Assembly: GCF_000399685.1 (NCBI RefSeq)
Contig: NZ_KB976987.1
Location: forward strand, 3,143,943 to 3,207,942
DNA length: 64,000 nt
Direction: 5' to 3'
DNA from: Acinetobacter pittii ANC 4050
Lineage (GTDB): Bacteria > Pseudomonadota > Gammaproteobacteria > Pseudomonadales > Moraxellaceae
Under the pieces are notes generated by a model, which saw nothing but the letters and a program-made list of their open reading frames with translations, made no database searches and was not told the DNA's origin. Within the stretch, counting starts at the first letter, position 1. Every line of letters begins with the position of its first letter. A program made the translations under genes and the position numbers. Positions 28,602 through 37,612 of this stretch are shown here, piece after piece.

Positions 28602-29363
28602 TTATTTAGTCCAACCATATTTTTTGAAAATAATATTACCTTGCTGAGACGATAAGAACTCTACAAAACGTTTCGCTTCAGCATCTTTTAAACTATGTTT
28701 TGTTAATGCTACACCTGTATCGCGATAGACAACCAGCTCTGGCTCGATAGGGATAATTTGCCCTACGTCTGGGTTACTAATTCCCCAAATATTAAAGACT
28801 AGCCAAGCATCGTAGCTGCTATTTTCTTCCCAATTTTTCTTGGCAATACCTGTGTTGGCAGCGTAGGTGACAATATTTTTTCGAAAAGATTTTGTTAATT
28901 GAATATTTCTGGTTCTACCCGCAATATCCTCCCACATACCGACTTGACCTGCACCATGCGTAACTAAAACTTTAACACCGGGTTTAGCGAGATCCTTAAA
29001 TCCTTTAATATTTTTAGGATTTCCTTTTCTCACTAAAATCGCTGCGGGACGTAAATATAAAGGTTCTACCGAGTCTTTTATAATTTGTTCAGAAAAAGCA
29101 TTTTCAAAATCAGACATCATCGCTTCGGAACCACTATAGATAACATCGGCATCTAATTTCGCTTTATCAGACCATTGAGAAGTTGGGCCAGAAGTCACAT
29201 GGACTGCTATCCCCGTTTTTTTGGAGAATTGTTTGGCAGCTTCTTTCATTGCTGGGGCTGGCCCACCAGGACCATAGACTTGTATGTCTGCAAAGCTATG
29301 GATAGGTAGAGAACCGAGAATAAGACAAATCAGGTACGGTATAAATTTATATTGTTTTGACAT
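28602..29363 (-). CDS. AcfC-like periplasmic substrate-binding protein
   Basis: A 253-residue exported protein with a clear signal peptide ending near SFADIQVYGPGGPAPAMKEAA. It resembles the ModA-like family that includes accessory colonization factor AcfC; the segments DVIYSGSEAMMSDF and LFVRKGN-like ILVRKGNPKNIKGFKDL fit an anion-binding periplasmic protein. No ABC permease or ATPase genes are adjacent, so its ligand and partner are unknown. I use the ATG at 29363; a GTG at 29372 is in frame. The 237 bases upstream are AT-rich, with no feature I can name. Confidence 0.8.
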   Translation of the reverse strand: MSKQYKFIPYLICLILGSLPIHSFADIQVYGPGGPAPAMKEAAKQFSKKTGIAVHVTSGPTSQWSDKAKLDADVIYSGSEAMMSDFENAFSEQIIKDSVEPLYLRPAAILVRKGNPKNIKGFKDLAKPGVKVLVTHGAGQVGMWEDIAGRTRNIQLTKSFRKNIVTYAANTGIAKKNWEENSSYDAWLVFNIWGISNPDVGQIIPIEPELVVYRDTGVALTKHSLKDAEAKRFVEFLSSQQGNIIFKKYGWTK

Positions 29364-29600
29364 TTTAATCACTATCGTAATTAAGAAAATATCAGCATAT
29401 ATTTTTTATTATTTAAATGGGATTAATTTTTTGCAACTATATTTATACTAGATATTCTTAAAAGATTTTCTATCAAATTTCAGCAATGATATTCAAAGTG
29501 TTTAGTGATTGAATATAAATATAGATAATTTTATGGTAATTTATATTTTATAAATTAATCATTTAAATAGATGTAATATTAATAATAGAGGAGTAATCCC

Positions 29601-30797
29601 TTGATTAGAAAAAGTAATTCCTTTCTTAAAATTTTATTTAGCAGTGTTTGTTTAATGTCTGGCTCTGCTATGGCAGCTCCAATTACAAATTTAAGTAAGC
29701 AAATTGTGAGTGAAAAGCCGGGTTCAATACTCTCTATAGAACAACAAAAAGTGACGGATTTATTTCCTCATGCCGATCAACGTTTGTTAGTCAATTATCG
29801 TAGTCGAGGTATTCAGAACGAACCCATCGTGGCATCGGCTTTTATTTTATTACCGAAAGGCACACCTCCAAAAAATGGCTGGCCTATACTTGCTTGGGCA
29901 CATGGCACGACAGGAGTTGCTGATACCTGTGCACCTTCGGGTGATTATGTTGGTGGACCAGTTCATGCATATCAAGAAATTGCTTCAAAAGCTTTAGATA
30001 GTTGGTTGGCACGTGGTTATGCAGTTGTCGCACCTGATTATCAAGGCTTAGGTACTTTAGGTGCACATCCTTATATGAATGCAAAGAGCCAGCTACATAC
30101 GGTGGTCGATGCTGTGCGGGCATTACATGTGCTTAAGCCTAAAGATTTTAATAAACAGTGGTTGGTGATGGGGCATAGTCAAGGTGGAGCTGCGGCAATT
30201 ACAGTGGCGGCTTATGGTCAGAAAGATGCTCCCGAATTAGATTTAAAAGGAGCGATTGCACTTGCTCCGGGTGGTTATCAATATGAAGGCATTGCAGAAT
30301 ATGTGCTGAGTCATCCAAACCCAGAACCTAGTGTAGCCGCATTTTTCCCGATTGTATTGTTGGGAGCGCAAGCAGCGGAGCCAAGTATTGTTCCTGAAAA
30401 TTTAGTTAGCCCAGAAATGAACACGGTGCTGACTCAAGCACGTAGCCGCTGTTTATCTGAACTCCAATCTGATTTGAAGAAATCGCCTTCGAGCATATTT
30501 CGACCTGATGCAGACTTAAAACCTCTTTTGACTTATCTAAAACAACAGTCCATTGAAAATATGGTGCCTACTGTACCGTTAATGATTGTTCAAGGTTCTA
30601 AAGATCATTTAGTCGACCCTAGAGGGACATCAGCTTATTACCAACAGTTATGTAAATTAAAAAAACCAACTATCTATCAAACAATTGATGGCGGAGATCA
30701 CCGCGATGCATTACGTCAGAGCAATACGTTTGCCACTCACTTTTTAAATGTAATAGAAAAAAATCAGACGAAATCTTATTGTTCGAATTTTAAGTAA
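29601..30797 (+). CDS. Secretory lipase family alpha/beta hydrolase
   Basis: A 398-residue exported hydrolase of the LIP (secretory lipase) type. It has a signal peptide ending SGSAMAAP, an oxyanion-type WAHGTTG segment, the nucleophile elbow GHSQGGAA and late Asp/His candidates in SKDHLVDPRG and GGDHRDAL. The start is TTG at 29601, supported by AGAGGAG (29586-29592); the next ATG would remove most of the signal peptide. Substrate is unknown; lipid or ester hydrolysis outside the cytoplasm is likely. Confidence 0.82.
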   Translation: MIRKSNSFLKILFSSVCLMSGSAMAAPITNLSKQIVSEKPGSILSIEQQKVTDLFPHADQRLLVNYRSRGIQNEPIVASAFILLPKGTPPKNGWPILAWAHGTTGVADTCAPSGDYVGGPVHAYQEIASKALDSWLARGYAVVAPDYQGLGTLGAHPYMNAKSQLHTVVDAVRALHVLKPKDFNKQWLVMGHSQGGAAAITVAAYGQKDAPELDLKGAIALAPGGYQYEGIAEYVLSHPNPEPSVAAFFPIVLLGAQAAEPSIVPENLVSPEMNTVLTQARSRCLSELQSDLKKSPSSIFRPDADLKPLLTYLKQQSIENMVPTVPLMIVQGSKDHLVDPRGTSAYYQQLCKLKKPTIYQTIDGGDHRDALRQSNTFATHFLNVIEKNQTKSYCSNFK

Positions 30798-30815
30798 CTT
30801 AGCTTAAATACTACA

Positions 30816-30846
30816 AAAAAGCCGACTTTTCATCAGTCGGCTTTTT
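30816..30846. terminator. Bidirectional terminator between the lipase gene and phoR
   Basis: AAAAAGCCGACT/AGTCGGCTTTTT, a 12-bp perfect stem with a 7-nt loop, lies between convergent genes. Confidence 0.92.
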
Positions 30847-30864
30847 ATATATGCGGGGGCAACT

Positions 30865-32223
30865 TTAGGTCATGTTATAGAGTCTTTCTTTTGGAAAAAC
30901 TGCGGTAAAGGTTGACCCTTCGTTTTCTTTAGACTGCACGTCTAAATACGCGCCGTGTTGCATTAATACGTGTTTTACAATCGCAAGGCCTAAACCAGTT
31001 CCACCTGTTTGACGACTACGATCGCTGTCTACGCGGTAGAAGCGCTCAGTCAGACGTGGCAAATGCTTAGGGTTAATACCAATACCTGTGTCTTGTACAC
31101 TAAAGTATGCATGTTCACCATCGTCGTGCCAGCCAATGGTAATGGTTCCACCTTTAGGTGTGTACTTGATAGCATTGGTAATTAAGTTACTAAATGCACT
31201 AGCAATTTCCATGTCAGAACCAATCAAGTCGCAGTGGCTATCAATATGTAAATTGAGCGTGTGTCCATAATCGGCATTGTAGGCCTGAGCATCGTCAAAG
31301 AGTTGACTCATTAAACTCGGCATTTCAATAATCTGATTCTTTGCAATTTTTTTATTATTTTCTAAATTCGATAATAGTAGTAAGTCATTCACCAAAGCAT
31401 TCATACGCTTGGTTTGTGACTGCATCTGATCAAACGCACGTTTCCAGCGCGGACTAATATCTTCCTGATCGGTAAATGTCTCGATATAACCACTCAGTAC
31501 AGTTAATGGTGTACGAAGTTCATGAGAAATATTATCGACGAAGTCTTTACGCATTTGTTCAAGGTTGTGCATACGAGTCACATCGTAAGCCACCAATAAG
31601 CGACTTTCTCCACCAAATCTTGTGAGTTTAACCTGTACATATCGGTCATCATCAAAATTTGAGTGAAGCTTAATCCCATCGGGTGCCTGATCAATATTGT
31701 TAAAATATTCAATAAAGGTCGGCTGACGTAAGATCGTTAATAGATTTCGGCCGCGGTCGAGAGGACTGATTCCTAACAAACGTTCCGCAGCAGGGTTCCA
31801 CCATTCGATTTGATGTTGGTCATCAATGAGTACAACCGCTTCAGCAAGCGCAACTAATGAAGACTGTGCTCGGTCAATTAAACCAACCATTTCGGCCTGA
31901 ACAATTCGTTCTTGGCGCTGAGCACGGTAGACGTTAAATAATAATGCCCCCCAAATCCCATTAAGATTTGGAGGAACGTCATAAGGTTTATTCGCAATCC
32001 AGTCATTGACCAGATATAAAGAACGCAACTGGAGTGTAAAAAACACCACGAAGGCGATAAAAATACAACTCCAGAAATACCCGACGCCTAAACCGACTAA
32101 ACCGGCAATGATTAGAAAAAATAATAAAAGCCGTAAATCTTGTTTGGCAAACGTCCATAAACTACTGTAGCGAGAAAGCTTTTGTTCACGTACCTGTTCA
32201 GGGACGGGGTAGGGTTCATACAT
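30865..32223 (-). CDS. phoR: Phosphate regulon sensor kinase PhoR
   Basis: A 452-residue sensor histidine kinase. Two hydrophobic segments near residues 31-65 anchor it with almost no periplasmic loop, then a PAS domain (about 115-215), HisKA with the phosphorylated His234 in NISHELRTPLT, and HATPase (NLITNAIKYTPKGG, DTGIGI, GGTGLGLAIVKHV). It senses phosphate sufficiency through the Pst/PhoU complex, whose genes are not in the window. It is nine bases downstream of phoB. Confidence 0.94.
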   Translation of the reverse strand: MYEPYPVPEQVREQKLSRYSSLWTFAKQDLRLLLFFLIIAGLVGLGVGYFWSCIFIAFVVFFTLQLRSLYLVNDWIANKPYDVPPNLNGIWGALLFNVYRAQRQERIVQAEMVGLIDRAQSSLVALAEAVVLIDDQHQIEWWNPAAERLLGISPLDRGRNLLTILRQPTFIEYFNNIDQAPDGIKLHSNFDDDRYVQVKLTRFGGESRLLVAYDVTRMHNLEQMRKDFVDNISHELRTPLTVLSGYIETFTDQEDISPRWKRAFDQMQSQTKRMNALVNDLLLLSNLENNKKIAKNQIIEMPSLMSQLFDDAQAYNADYGHTLNLHIDSHCDLIGSDMEIASAFSNLITNAIKYTPKGGTITIGWHDDGEHAYFSVQDTGIGINPKHLPRLTERFYRVDSDRSRQTGGTGLGLAIVKHVLMQHGAYLDVQSKENEGSTFTAVFPKERLYNMT

Positions 32224-32232
32224 AAATCTTGG

Positions 32233-32943
32233 TTAACCTGCGGCTAAATCTGCACGTGTAGAGAAACGGTAGCCAGTTCCACGTACGGTCTGAACAAATC
32301 GGTCAACACCAAAAGGTTCTAGTACTTTACGCAAACGACGGATATGCACATCGATAGTGCGGTCTTCAATATATACATTACCGCCCCATACCTGATCGAG
32401 CAACTGGGCACGCGTATATGCACGCTCCGGATGGGTCATAAAAAATGCAAGTAAGCGATATTCAGTTGGACCCATATCTAAAATACTGTTACCAAAGCTA
32501 ACACGCTGGCTTACAGGATCAAGAATTAAACCATTGGCATCAATTGTTTTTTCACCACTTAATGCATTAGCACGACGCAGGACTGCCTTAATACGTGAAA
32601 CCAGTTCACGTGTTGAAAAAGGCTTAGTCATGTAGTCATCTGCACCCGCGTCAAGACCTTGTACTTTGTGGTCTTCTTCTCCGCGAGCGGTGAGCATAAT
32701 CACTGGAATTTCTGCTAAGTTCTCATCGCGTTTTAAGCGGCGACATAAATCGACACCGCTTACGCCTCCAGGTAACATCCAATCAAGCAAGATAAGCGCC
32801 GGACGTTGGTCGACGATAATTTGATGAGCTTGTTTGGCATCTTCTGCCTGTAAACATTGAAAGCCTGCCATGTCCAAAGAAGTATGGATCATTTCGCGAA
32901 TAGGAAGCTCATCATCGACAATTAAAATGTAGTCATCTTTCAC
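32233..32943 (-). CDS. phoB: Phosphate regulon response regulator PhoB
   Basis: A 236-residue OmpR-family regulator. The receiver domain has the acidic pair in VDDE near the start, phospho-acceptor Asp54 in LLDWMLPGG and Lys in MTKPFS; the C-terminal winged helix has the [28 protein letters not shown] recognition region. It activates Pho-box promoters when phosphate is scarce. Its own upstream region has Pho-box-like repeats, so autoregulation is likely. Confidence 0.96.
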   Translation of the reverse strand: MKDDYILIVDDELPIREMIHTSLDMAGFQCLQAEDAKQAHQIIVDQRPALILLDWMLPGGVSGVDLCRRLKRDENLAEIPVIMLTARGEEDHKVQGLDAGADDYMTKPFSTRELVSRIKAVLRRANALSGEKTIDANGLILDPVSQRVSFGNSILDMGPTEYRLLAFFMTHPERAYTRAQLLDQVWGGNVYIEDRTIDVHIRRLRKVLEPFGVDRFVQTVRGTGYRFSTRADLAAG

Positions 32944-33064
32944 AACGCAATATCCTATAGATTTAACGGTGAACCGTTTTGTAGTTATGACAGGCTTATT
33001 ACAAAGATTAATTATGACAATTTCATTGCAGAAAAGTCTATAAAATTGAATTTAGCAATAATTT

Positions 33065-33104
33065 GTGACAAAACCAAGGCAAAGGTATGACCAAATTATG
33101 ACAT
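33065..33104 (-). promoter_or_regulatory. Pho-box-like tandem repeats upstream of phoB
   Basis: On the minus strand, ATGTCAT-AATT-TGGTCAT (33104 to 33087) resembles CTGTCAT-N4-CTGTCAT. Hexamers start at 33103 (TGTCAT), 33092 (GGTCAT), 33081 (TGCCTT, weaker) and 33070 (TGTCAC), an 11-base phase as expected for PhoB. Further TGTCAT copies start at 33019 and 32992 but are off phase. Nothing else is recognisable in the phoB-tetR gap. Confidence 0.5.
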
Positions 33105-33197
33105 ATAATTTAGAGAATTCTTAAAATCATTCAATAAGTTACTATATTAAAGGTTTAACTGGTTTGTCCCATTTATAGCTGTCAAAAAACTTTAATA

Positions 33198-33869
33198 TTA
33201 TTTTGAAACTTGAGCTAATAAAGATAAGAAAACGATACGGCATGCGGTCAAAACCTGCTCAAGGGACTGCTCAAACCCTCCCATGACCCATCGAATCGCA
33301 ATTTGAGTGACATATCCATTCAAACCAGTTGCGATTAAAGAAAGCTCATTTTCATGGTGTTGAATTTGGGGCATAGTCAGCATAACGAAGGCCTGAATCA
33401 TGCGATCAAATTGCGCAAGTGTTTCTTGAATGGTGGCTTGATTATGTAATTCTTGTACCAGAACTGCATCGACATAGACGATGCGAGCTAATCTTGGGTC
33501 ATCTTTTAAGGTAGTCAGCAGTGCTCTTAAACCTGCATCAACCATTTTTTCTGGATCGGGTGCAGCTTTAATCACGGCTTGCATCAGATTTTGCTGTAAT
33601 TCTTCAATCATTTTTAAAAAGATGGTTTGGAATAAATCTTCACTCTTCTTAAATGATTCATAAAAATAACGTTCTGTGAGTTTTGCCTCTTGGCAGACAT
33701 CTTTTACCGTCACTGAAAAAAAACCGAGCGTTCCGTAGGTCGCAATGCCTGCTTCAATCAGTTTTTCTCGGCGTGCCTCTTTACGTTCAGATAGAGATAA
33801 TCCTTTGAACTGACGTTCTTTACTCACACTTTTTGTTTTCTTTTTACTGGTTGAGTCGTTAGTCGTCAT
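33198..33869 (-). CDS. TetR family transcriptional regulator
   Basis: A 223-residue regulator. After a lysine-rich N-terminal tail, the helix-turn-helix covers about residues 27-70 (REKLIEAGIATYGTLGFFSVTVKDVCQEAKLTERYFYESF), and the rest is a helical ligand-binding domain. The ATG at 33869 has AGGAAA about ten bases upstream; the frame extends to 33905. It is divergent from an SDR gene at 34067, and the gap contains a perfect palindrome. The ligand is unknown. Confidence 0.88.
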   Translation of the reverse strand: MTTNDSTSKKKTKSVSKERQFKGLSLSERKEARREKLIEAGIATYGTLGFFSVTVKDVCQEAKLTERYFYESFKKSEDLFQTIFLKMIEELQQNLMQAVIKAAPDPEKMVDAGLRALLTTLKDDPRLARIVYVDAVLVQELHNQATIQETLAQFDRMIQAFVMLTMPQIQHHENELSLIATGLNGYVTQIAIRWVMGGFEQSLEQVLTACRIVFLSLLAQVSK

Positions 33870-33972
33870 AAATAAGTCGTTTCCTAATTTATAGGTTTTG
33901 GCCAAATATGCTCACTATGATAAAGCGCTCAGAAGAATTGTGCCATTCTATCTGAAATTACAGTGTACTATA

Positions 33973-33992
33973 TTGACAATGTGTATTGTCAA
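33973..33992. promoter_or_regulatory. Palindromic operator between tetR and SDR genes
   Basis: TTGACAATGTGTATTGTCAA has 8-bp arms in perfect inverted repeat around GTGT, the size expected for a TetR-family dimer. It lies about 75 bases before the SDR start and about 105 before the tetR start, so one site could repress both. Confidence 0.7.
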
Positions 33993-34066
33993 AATTATAT
34001 TGAAGATGTCTGAACTGCACATGCAATGAACCGGTTGTGCAAATATCGAAAAACAAAGGATGGACA

Positions 34067-34900
34067 ATGAAAAATTTTAAAAACAAAGTCGCTGCAATTA
34101 CGGGCGCAGGTTCTGGCATTGGGCAACAGCTAGCAATTCTTTTGGCAAAACAGGGCTGCCATCTTTCGTTGAGTGATATTAATGAAAAAGGATTACAACA
34201 AACTGTCGAGCTTTTAAAACCGTACAGTGATATTACTGTTACCACCAAAAAACTTGATGTGTCTGATCGCGAAGCGGTAAAGCAGTGGGCACAAGAAACT
34301 GTACAAGATCACGGTTCTGTTAACCTGATTTTTAACAATGCTGGTGTCGCGTTAGGTTCTACTGTTGAGGGTGCGACCTACGAAGATTTAGAGTGGATTG
34401 TTGGAATTAACTTCTGGGGTGTGGTTTACGGGACTAAAGAATTTTTACCGTTCATTAAGCAGACTCAAGATGGCCATATTATTAACATCTCAAGCTTATT
34501 TGGTCTGACTGCTCAACCGACTCAATCTGGTTATAACGCAACTAAATTTGCTGTACGTGGTTTTACCGAATCATTACGCCAAGAGCTAGATATCGAAAAA
34601 AGTGGCGTGAGCTCTTTGTGCGTACATCCGGGGGGAATTCGCACCAATATTGCTAAAGCGGCAAAAATGAGTGATAGCTTGAGTAGTTTGGGTATGGACC
34701 CGACGAAATCAATTCAAAACTTTGACAAGTTACTACGTACTCCACCAGAAGAAGCTGCATGTCAAATCTTGGATGCCGTTTTGAAAAATAAACGCCGTTT
34801 ATTGATTGGTAGTGACGCAAAAATTCTTGATGCTTTTCAGCGTTTGTTCCCAACAGGATATCAACGTGCTTCAACCATTGTGACCAAATGGATGAAATAA
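34067..34900 (+). CDS. Short-chain dehydrogenase/reductase
   Basis: A 277-residue classical SDR. It has the cofactor motif TGAGSGIGQ, NNAG at the fourth strand, and the catalytic Ser-Tyr-Lys set in NISSLFG and YNATKF. Asp at the end of the second strand (SLSDIN) points to NAD(H) preference. The ATG at 34067 follows AAAGGATGG, a good Shine-Dalgarno; the extension to 34037 has none. It is probably controlled by the divergent TetR regulator. Substrate is unknown. Confidence 0.88.
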   Translation: MKNFKNKVAAITGAGSGIGQQLAILLAKQGCHLSLSDINEKGLQQTVELLKPYSDITVTTKKLDVSDREAVKQWAQETVQDHGSVNLIFNNAGVALGSTVEGATYEDLEWIVGINFWGVVYGTKEFLPFIKQTQDGHIINISSLFGLTAQPTQSGYNATKFAVRGFTESLRQELDIEKSGVSSLCVHPGGIRTNIAKAAKMSDSLSSLGMDPTKSIQNFDKLLRTPPEEAACQILDAVLKNKRRLLIGSDAKILDAFQRLFPTGYQRASTIVTKWMK

Positions 34901-34910
34901 GATTTAAATT

Positions 34911-34938
34911 AAAAAAGCCATCAATTGATGGCTTTTTT
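34911..34938. terminator. Bidirectional terminator
   Basis: A 28-base perfect palindrome, AAAAAAGCCATCAA joined to TTGATGGCTTTTTT, sits between the convergent SDR and MATE genes. Confidence 0.9.
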
Positions 34939-34955
34939 ATATGGTTTAGATCGTT

Positions 34956-36323
34956 CTAAATAAGAACTTTGATCTTCTTTTTCTTCCAGATAAATTGGTA
35001 ATACAGGCCTTGGATAATACATAAACTGACAAATGCCAAGGCATAGGCAACCCAGATGCCTTTAAGGCCCCATATTGAGCTAAACCAATAAGCACATGGA
35101 ATTTCAATAAATAAAATAGCCGAGATATTGATTAGCATTGGGACAGTCACAGTTCCACTGGCACGCATGATCGATGCAAAAATGGCACCCGCACCAAAGA
35201 ATAGAATTGCCCAAAGTACAATAAATAAAAGTTGTTGCCCTAACACCACCACAGTTGGGTCGGTAATAAACAAAGCCATTAAATATTTTGAAAATAGATA
35301 GCCAAGTGCAATTAAAGCACCTGTAAATAAAAAGTTCATTCCCAAAGCTGTGCGGGTTACTCGTGCTAACAGATCTGATTTGCCGGCCCCAATCGCTTGT
35401 GCTGCAAAAATTGAAGCCGCAATTGAGATGGATAAGGCAGGAAACTGAATATAGTTGAGTACCTGATTCACTGCACCATACGCTGCTGTAGCATGTGATC
35501 CATAACGGTTGACCAGTCCAACAATAACCAAACCTGCCATTGAGGTGGTAATCATTTGAATACCGGTTGGGACACCTAAGCGCAAAATGATTTTGCTCAG
35601 TTCTGGATTATGACGGATATGTTGCAGAAGCTGACGATTCGGGCGAAGTGGATGATTTTTCTTATTTAGATAAATCGCAAGAAAAATTAATATGGCGATA
35701 TAACTAATAATTGAGGCTATAGCAGGTGCAATAATCCCTAGAGCAGGAAAGCCAAAATAACCTTTAAGTAGAATGGGTGTAATAATTACGCCGATCACGC
35801 TGGTTAAAGCAAGAGCCAGCAAAGGGGTGGTACTGTCGCCGACACCACGTAAAATTGAGGTATAGATAATATATACAAACAGAAGCGGGCTACCCGCCAG
35901 CATCCATTGTACATAAGGTAAAGCGAGATGCATCACCTTTGGATCTGTACCTAATAACTCTAAAATATCATGGGCAAAAAACACACCGATAATCGCGGTA
36001 ATTACCCCACCAATCAGTGTCATAAACAGAGTAGAGCCAACCACACTTTGGACTTTTTCTATATTTTGCGCGCCCCACGCTTGTCCCACTAAAACAGTAG
36101 TACCCGTTGATATCCCGATAATAAAAGCAAGGAGCAAGAATAAAATAGGAAAATATACAGAAACTGCCGCAATTGCATCTACTCCCATCATTTGACCAAC
36201 AAAGATGGTGTTAATCGTTCCCGACAAGTTCTGCAAAATATTGGTTGCAATGAGGGGCAATAAGAAAACAAAAAATGCTTTCCATAGATTTTGCTGATGA
36301 ATTAAAGACTGTCTTGGTGGCAT
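34956..36323 (-). CDS. MATE family efflux transporter
   Basis: A 455-residue integral membrane protein with about 12 hydrophobic helices. The duplicated MATE layout is visible, with QNLSGTINTIFVGQMMGVDAIAAVS near the N-terminus. Members export cationic drugs or metabolites using a sodium or proton gradient. The sequence is not that of AbeM as I know it, so no symbol is given. I use the ATG at 36323, preceded by GGAG; a longer frame starts at 36341. Confidence 0.88.
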   Translation of the reverse strand: MPPRQSLIHQQNLWKAFFVFLLPLIATNILQNLSGTINTIFVGQMMGVDAIAAVSVYFPILFLLLAFIIGISTGTTVLVGQAWGAQNIEKVQSVVGSTLFMTLIGGVITAIIGVFFAHDILELLGTDPKVMHLALPYVQWMLAGSPLLFVYIIYTSILRGVGDSTTPLLALALTSVIGVIITPILLKGYFGFPALGIIAPAIASIISYIAILIFLAIYLNKKNHPLRPNRQLLQHIRHNPELSKIILRLGVPTGIQMITTSMAGLVIVGLVNRYGSHATAAYGAVNQVLNYIQFPALSISIAASIFAAQAIGAGKSDLLARVTRTALGMNFLFTGALIALGYLFSKYLMALFITDPTVVVLGQQLLFIVLWAILFFGAGAIFASIMRASGTVTVPMLINISAILFIEIPCAYWFSSIWGLKGIWVAYALAFVSLCIIQGLYYQFIWKKKKIKVLI

Positions 36324-36429
36324 GTATTCTCCATCGCCCATCTCTTTGATGAGCGGGGCGGATATTCAACTTAGCATAGTTGGAGCGAATGACTTGTAGT
36401 ATTTTTACAGTGCTAAGTGGCTAAATTTA

Positions 36430-37584
36430 TTAACATTCATTCAAGATTTCTCCTGCTTTTTGCAGAGTTTCATCATTTTTTGCAAAGCAGAATCGAATCA
36501 AACGTAAAGACTCAGGCGCTTGCTGATAGAAAACCGAAACTGGAATAGCCACGATCTTATGTTGCTCAGCTAAAAATTGGCACATTTCCACATCGTTTAA
36601 GTCGGGTCTAATTTGACTGTAATCGAGATTTTGAAAATAAGTACCTTGAGATGGTTTTAGTAAAAAACGACTATTGTGAATCGCCTGATTAAACCGATCT
36701 CGCTTAGTTTGATAAAACTGCGAAAGCTCTTGAATATGTTCTGGATGTTGTTCCATGTATTGCGCTAGAGCAATTTGACAAGGTGTCGTGCCACAGAAAT
36801 TTGCATATTGGTAAATCTGGCGGAATAAACGCATTAACTCAGGTGAGGCGACGCAATAACCTGTTTTCCAGCCCGTCACATGAAAGGTTTTTCCAAAAGA
36901 CCCAATCACAAAACTACGCTCTCTGAGTTCTGGAAAATGCAATGCACTAAAGTGTTGCTGACCATCAAAAACTAGGTGTTCATAGACCTCATCGGATAAA
37001 ACTACAATATTTTTATCTCGAATCAGTTCAATAAGCTCTAACCAATCTTGTTTCGCCCAGATAGTCCCTGTTGGATTATGAGGAGTATTCACCACAATCA
37101 TTCGGGTTTTGTCATTAATCAGATCTTTAACTTGTTGCCAGTTCACCCTAAAGTCAGGGGCTTGCAGAGCAATATGAATTGCTTTACCGCCTGCTAACTC
37201 GACAGAAGGGCCGTAGCTGTCATAACTTGGGTCGAAAATAATGACTTCATCACCTGCAGTGATGCAGGCTTGTATGGCACAAAAAATTGCAATGGTTGCG
37301 CCGGGCGTAATCGTGATTTGAGTTACAGGGTCAAGTTGAAGCTGATCGCGCTGTTGAAATTGTAAAGCGAGTTGCTCCCGTAAACCGAAAATACCGTCAC
37401 CAGGTGGATATTGATTATGTCCAGCTAAAGTTGCCTGAGATAGAGCTTCCAGCAGGGCCTGTGGTGCCGGAAAATCTGGAAAACCTTGTGACAGGTTGAG
37501 TGCACCTAGACGATGTGCCAGTGCCGTCATGGTACTAAAAATAGTTACGCCTTGAGTGGCCAATTTTGACTTTAGCTGTAGCAT
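36430..37584 (-). CDS. ybdL: Methionine aminotransferase (YbdL type)
   Basis: A 384-residue fold-type I PLP enzyme. It has NLSQGFPDFPAP, the NTPHNPTGTIW cofactor motif, SDEVYEHLVFDG and the Schiff-base lysine in GSFGKTFHVTGWKTGY. The best match is the YbdL/kynurenine aminotransferase-like group, which transaminates methionine, histidine and aromatic amino acids with 2-oxo acids. The ATG at 37584 has AGAGAA upstream; the frame extends to 37629, overlapping the DUF445 gene. Substrate preference is not readable from sequence. Confidence 0.85.
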   Translation of the reverse strand: MLQLKSKLATQGVTIFSTMTALAHRLGALNLSQGFPDFPAPQALLEALSQATLAGHNQYPPGDGIFGLREQLALQFQQRDQLQLDPVTQITITPGATIAIFCAIQACITAGDEVIIFDPSYDSYGPSVELAGGKAIHIALQAPDFRVNWQQVKDLINDKTRMIVVNTPHNPTGTIWAKQDWLELIELIRDKNIVVLSDEVYEHLVFDGQQHFSALHFPELRERSFVIGSFGKTFHVTGWKTGYCVASPELMRLFRQIYQYANFCGTTPCQIALAQYMEQHPEHIQELSQFYQTKRDRFNQAIHNSRFLLKPSQGTYFQNLDYSQIRPDLNDVEMCQFLAEQHKIVAIPVSVFYQQAPESLRLIRFCFAKNDETLQKAGEILNEC

Positions 37585-37612
37585 ATTGTTCTCTTTTTTA
37601 AAATATTTAAAG

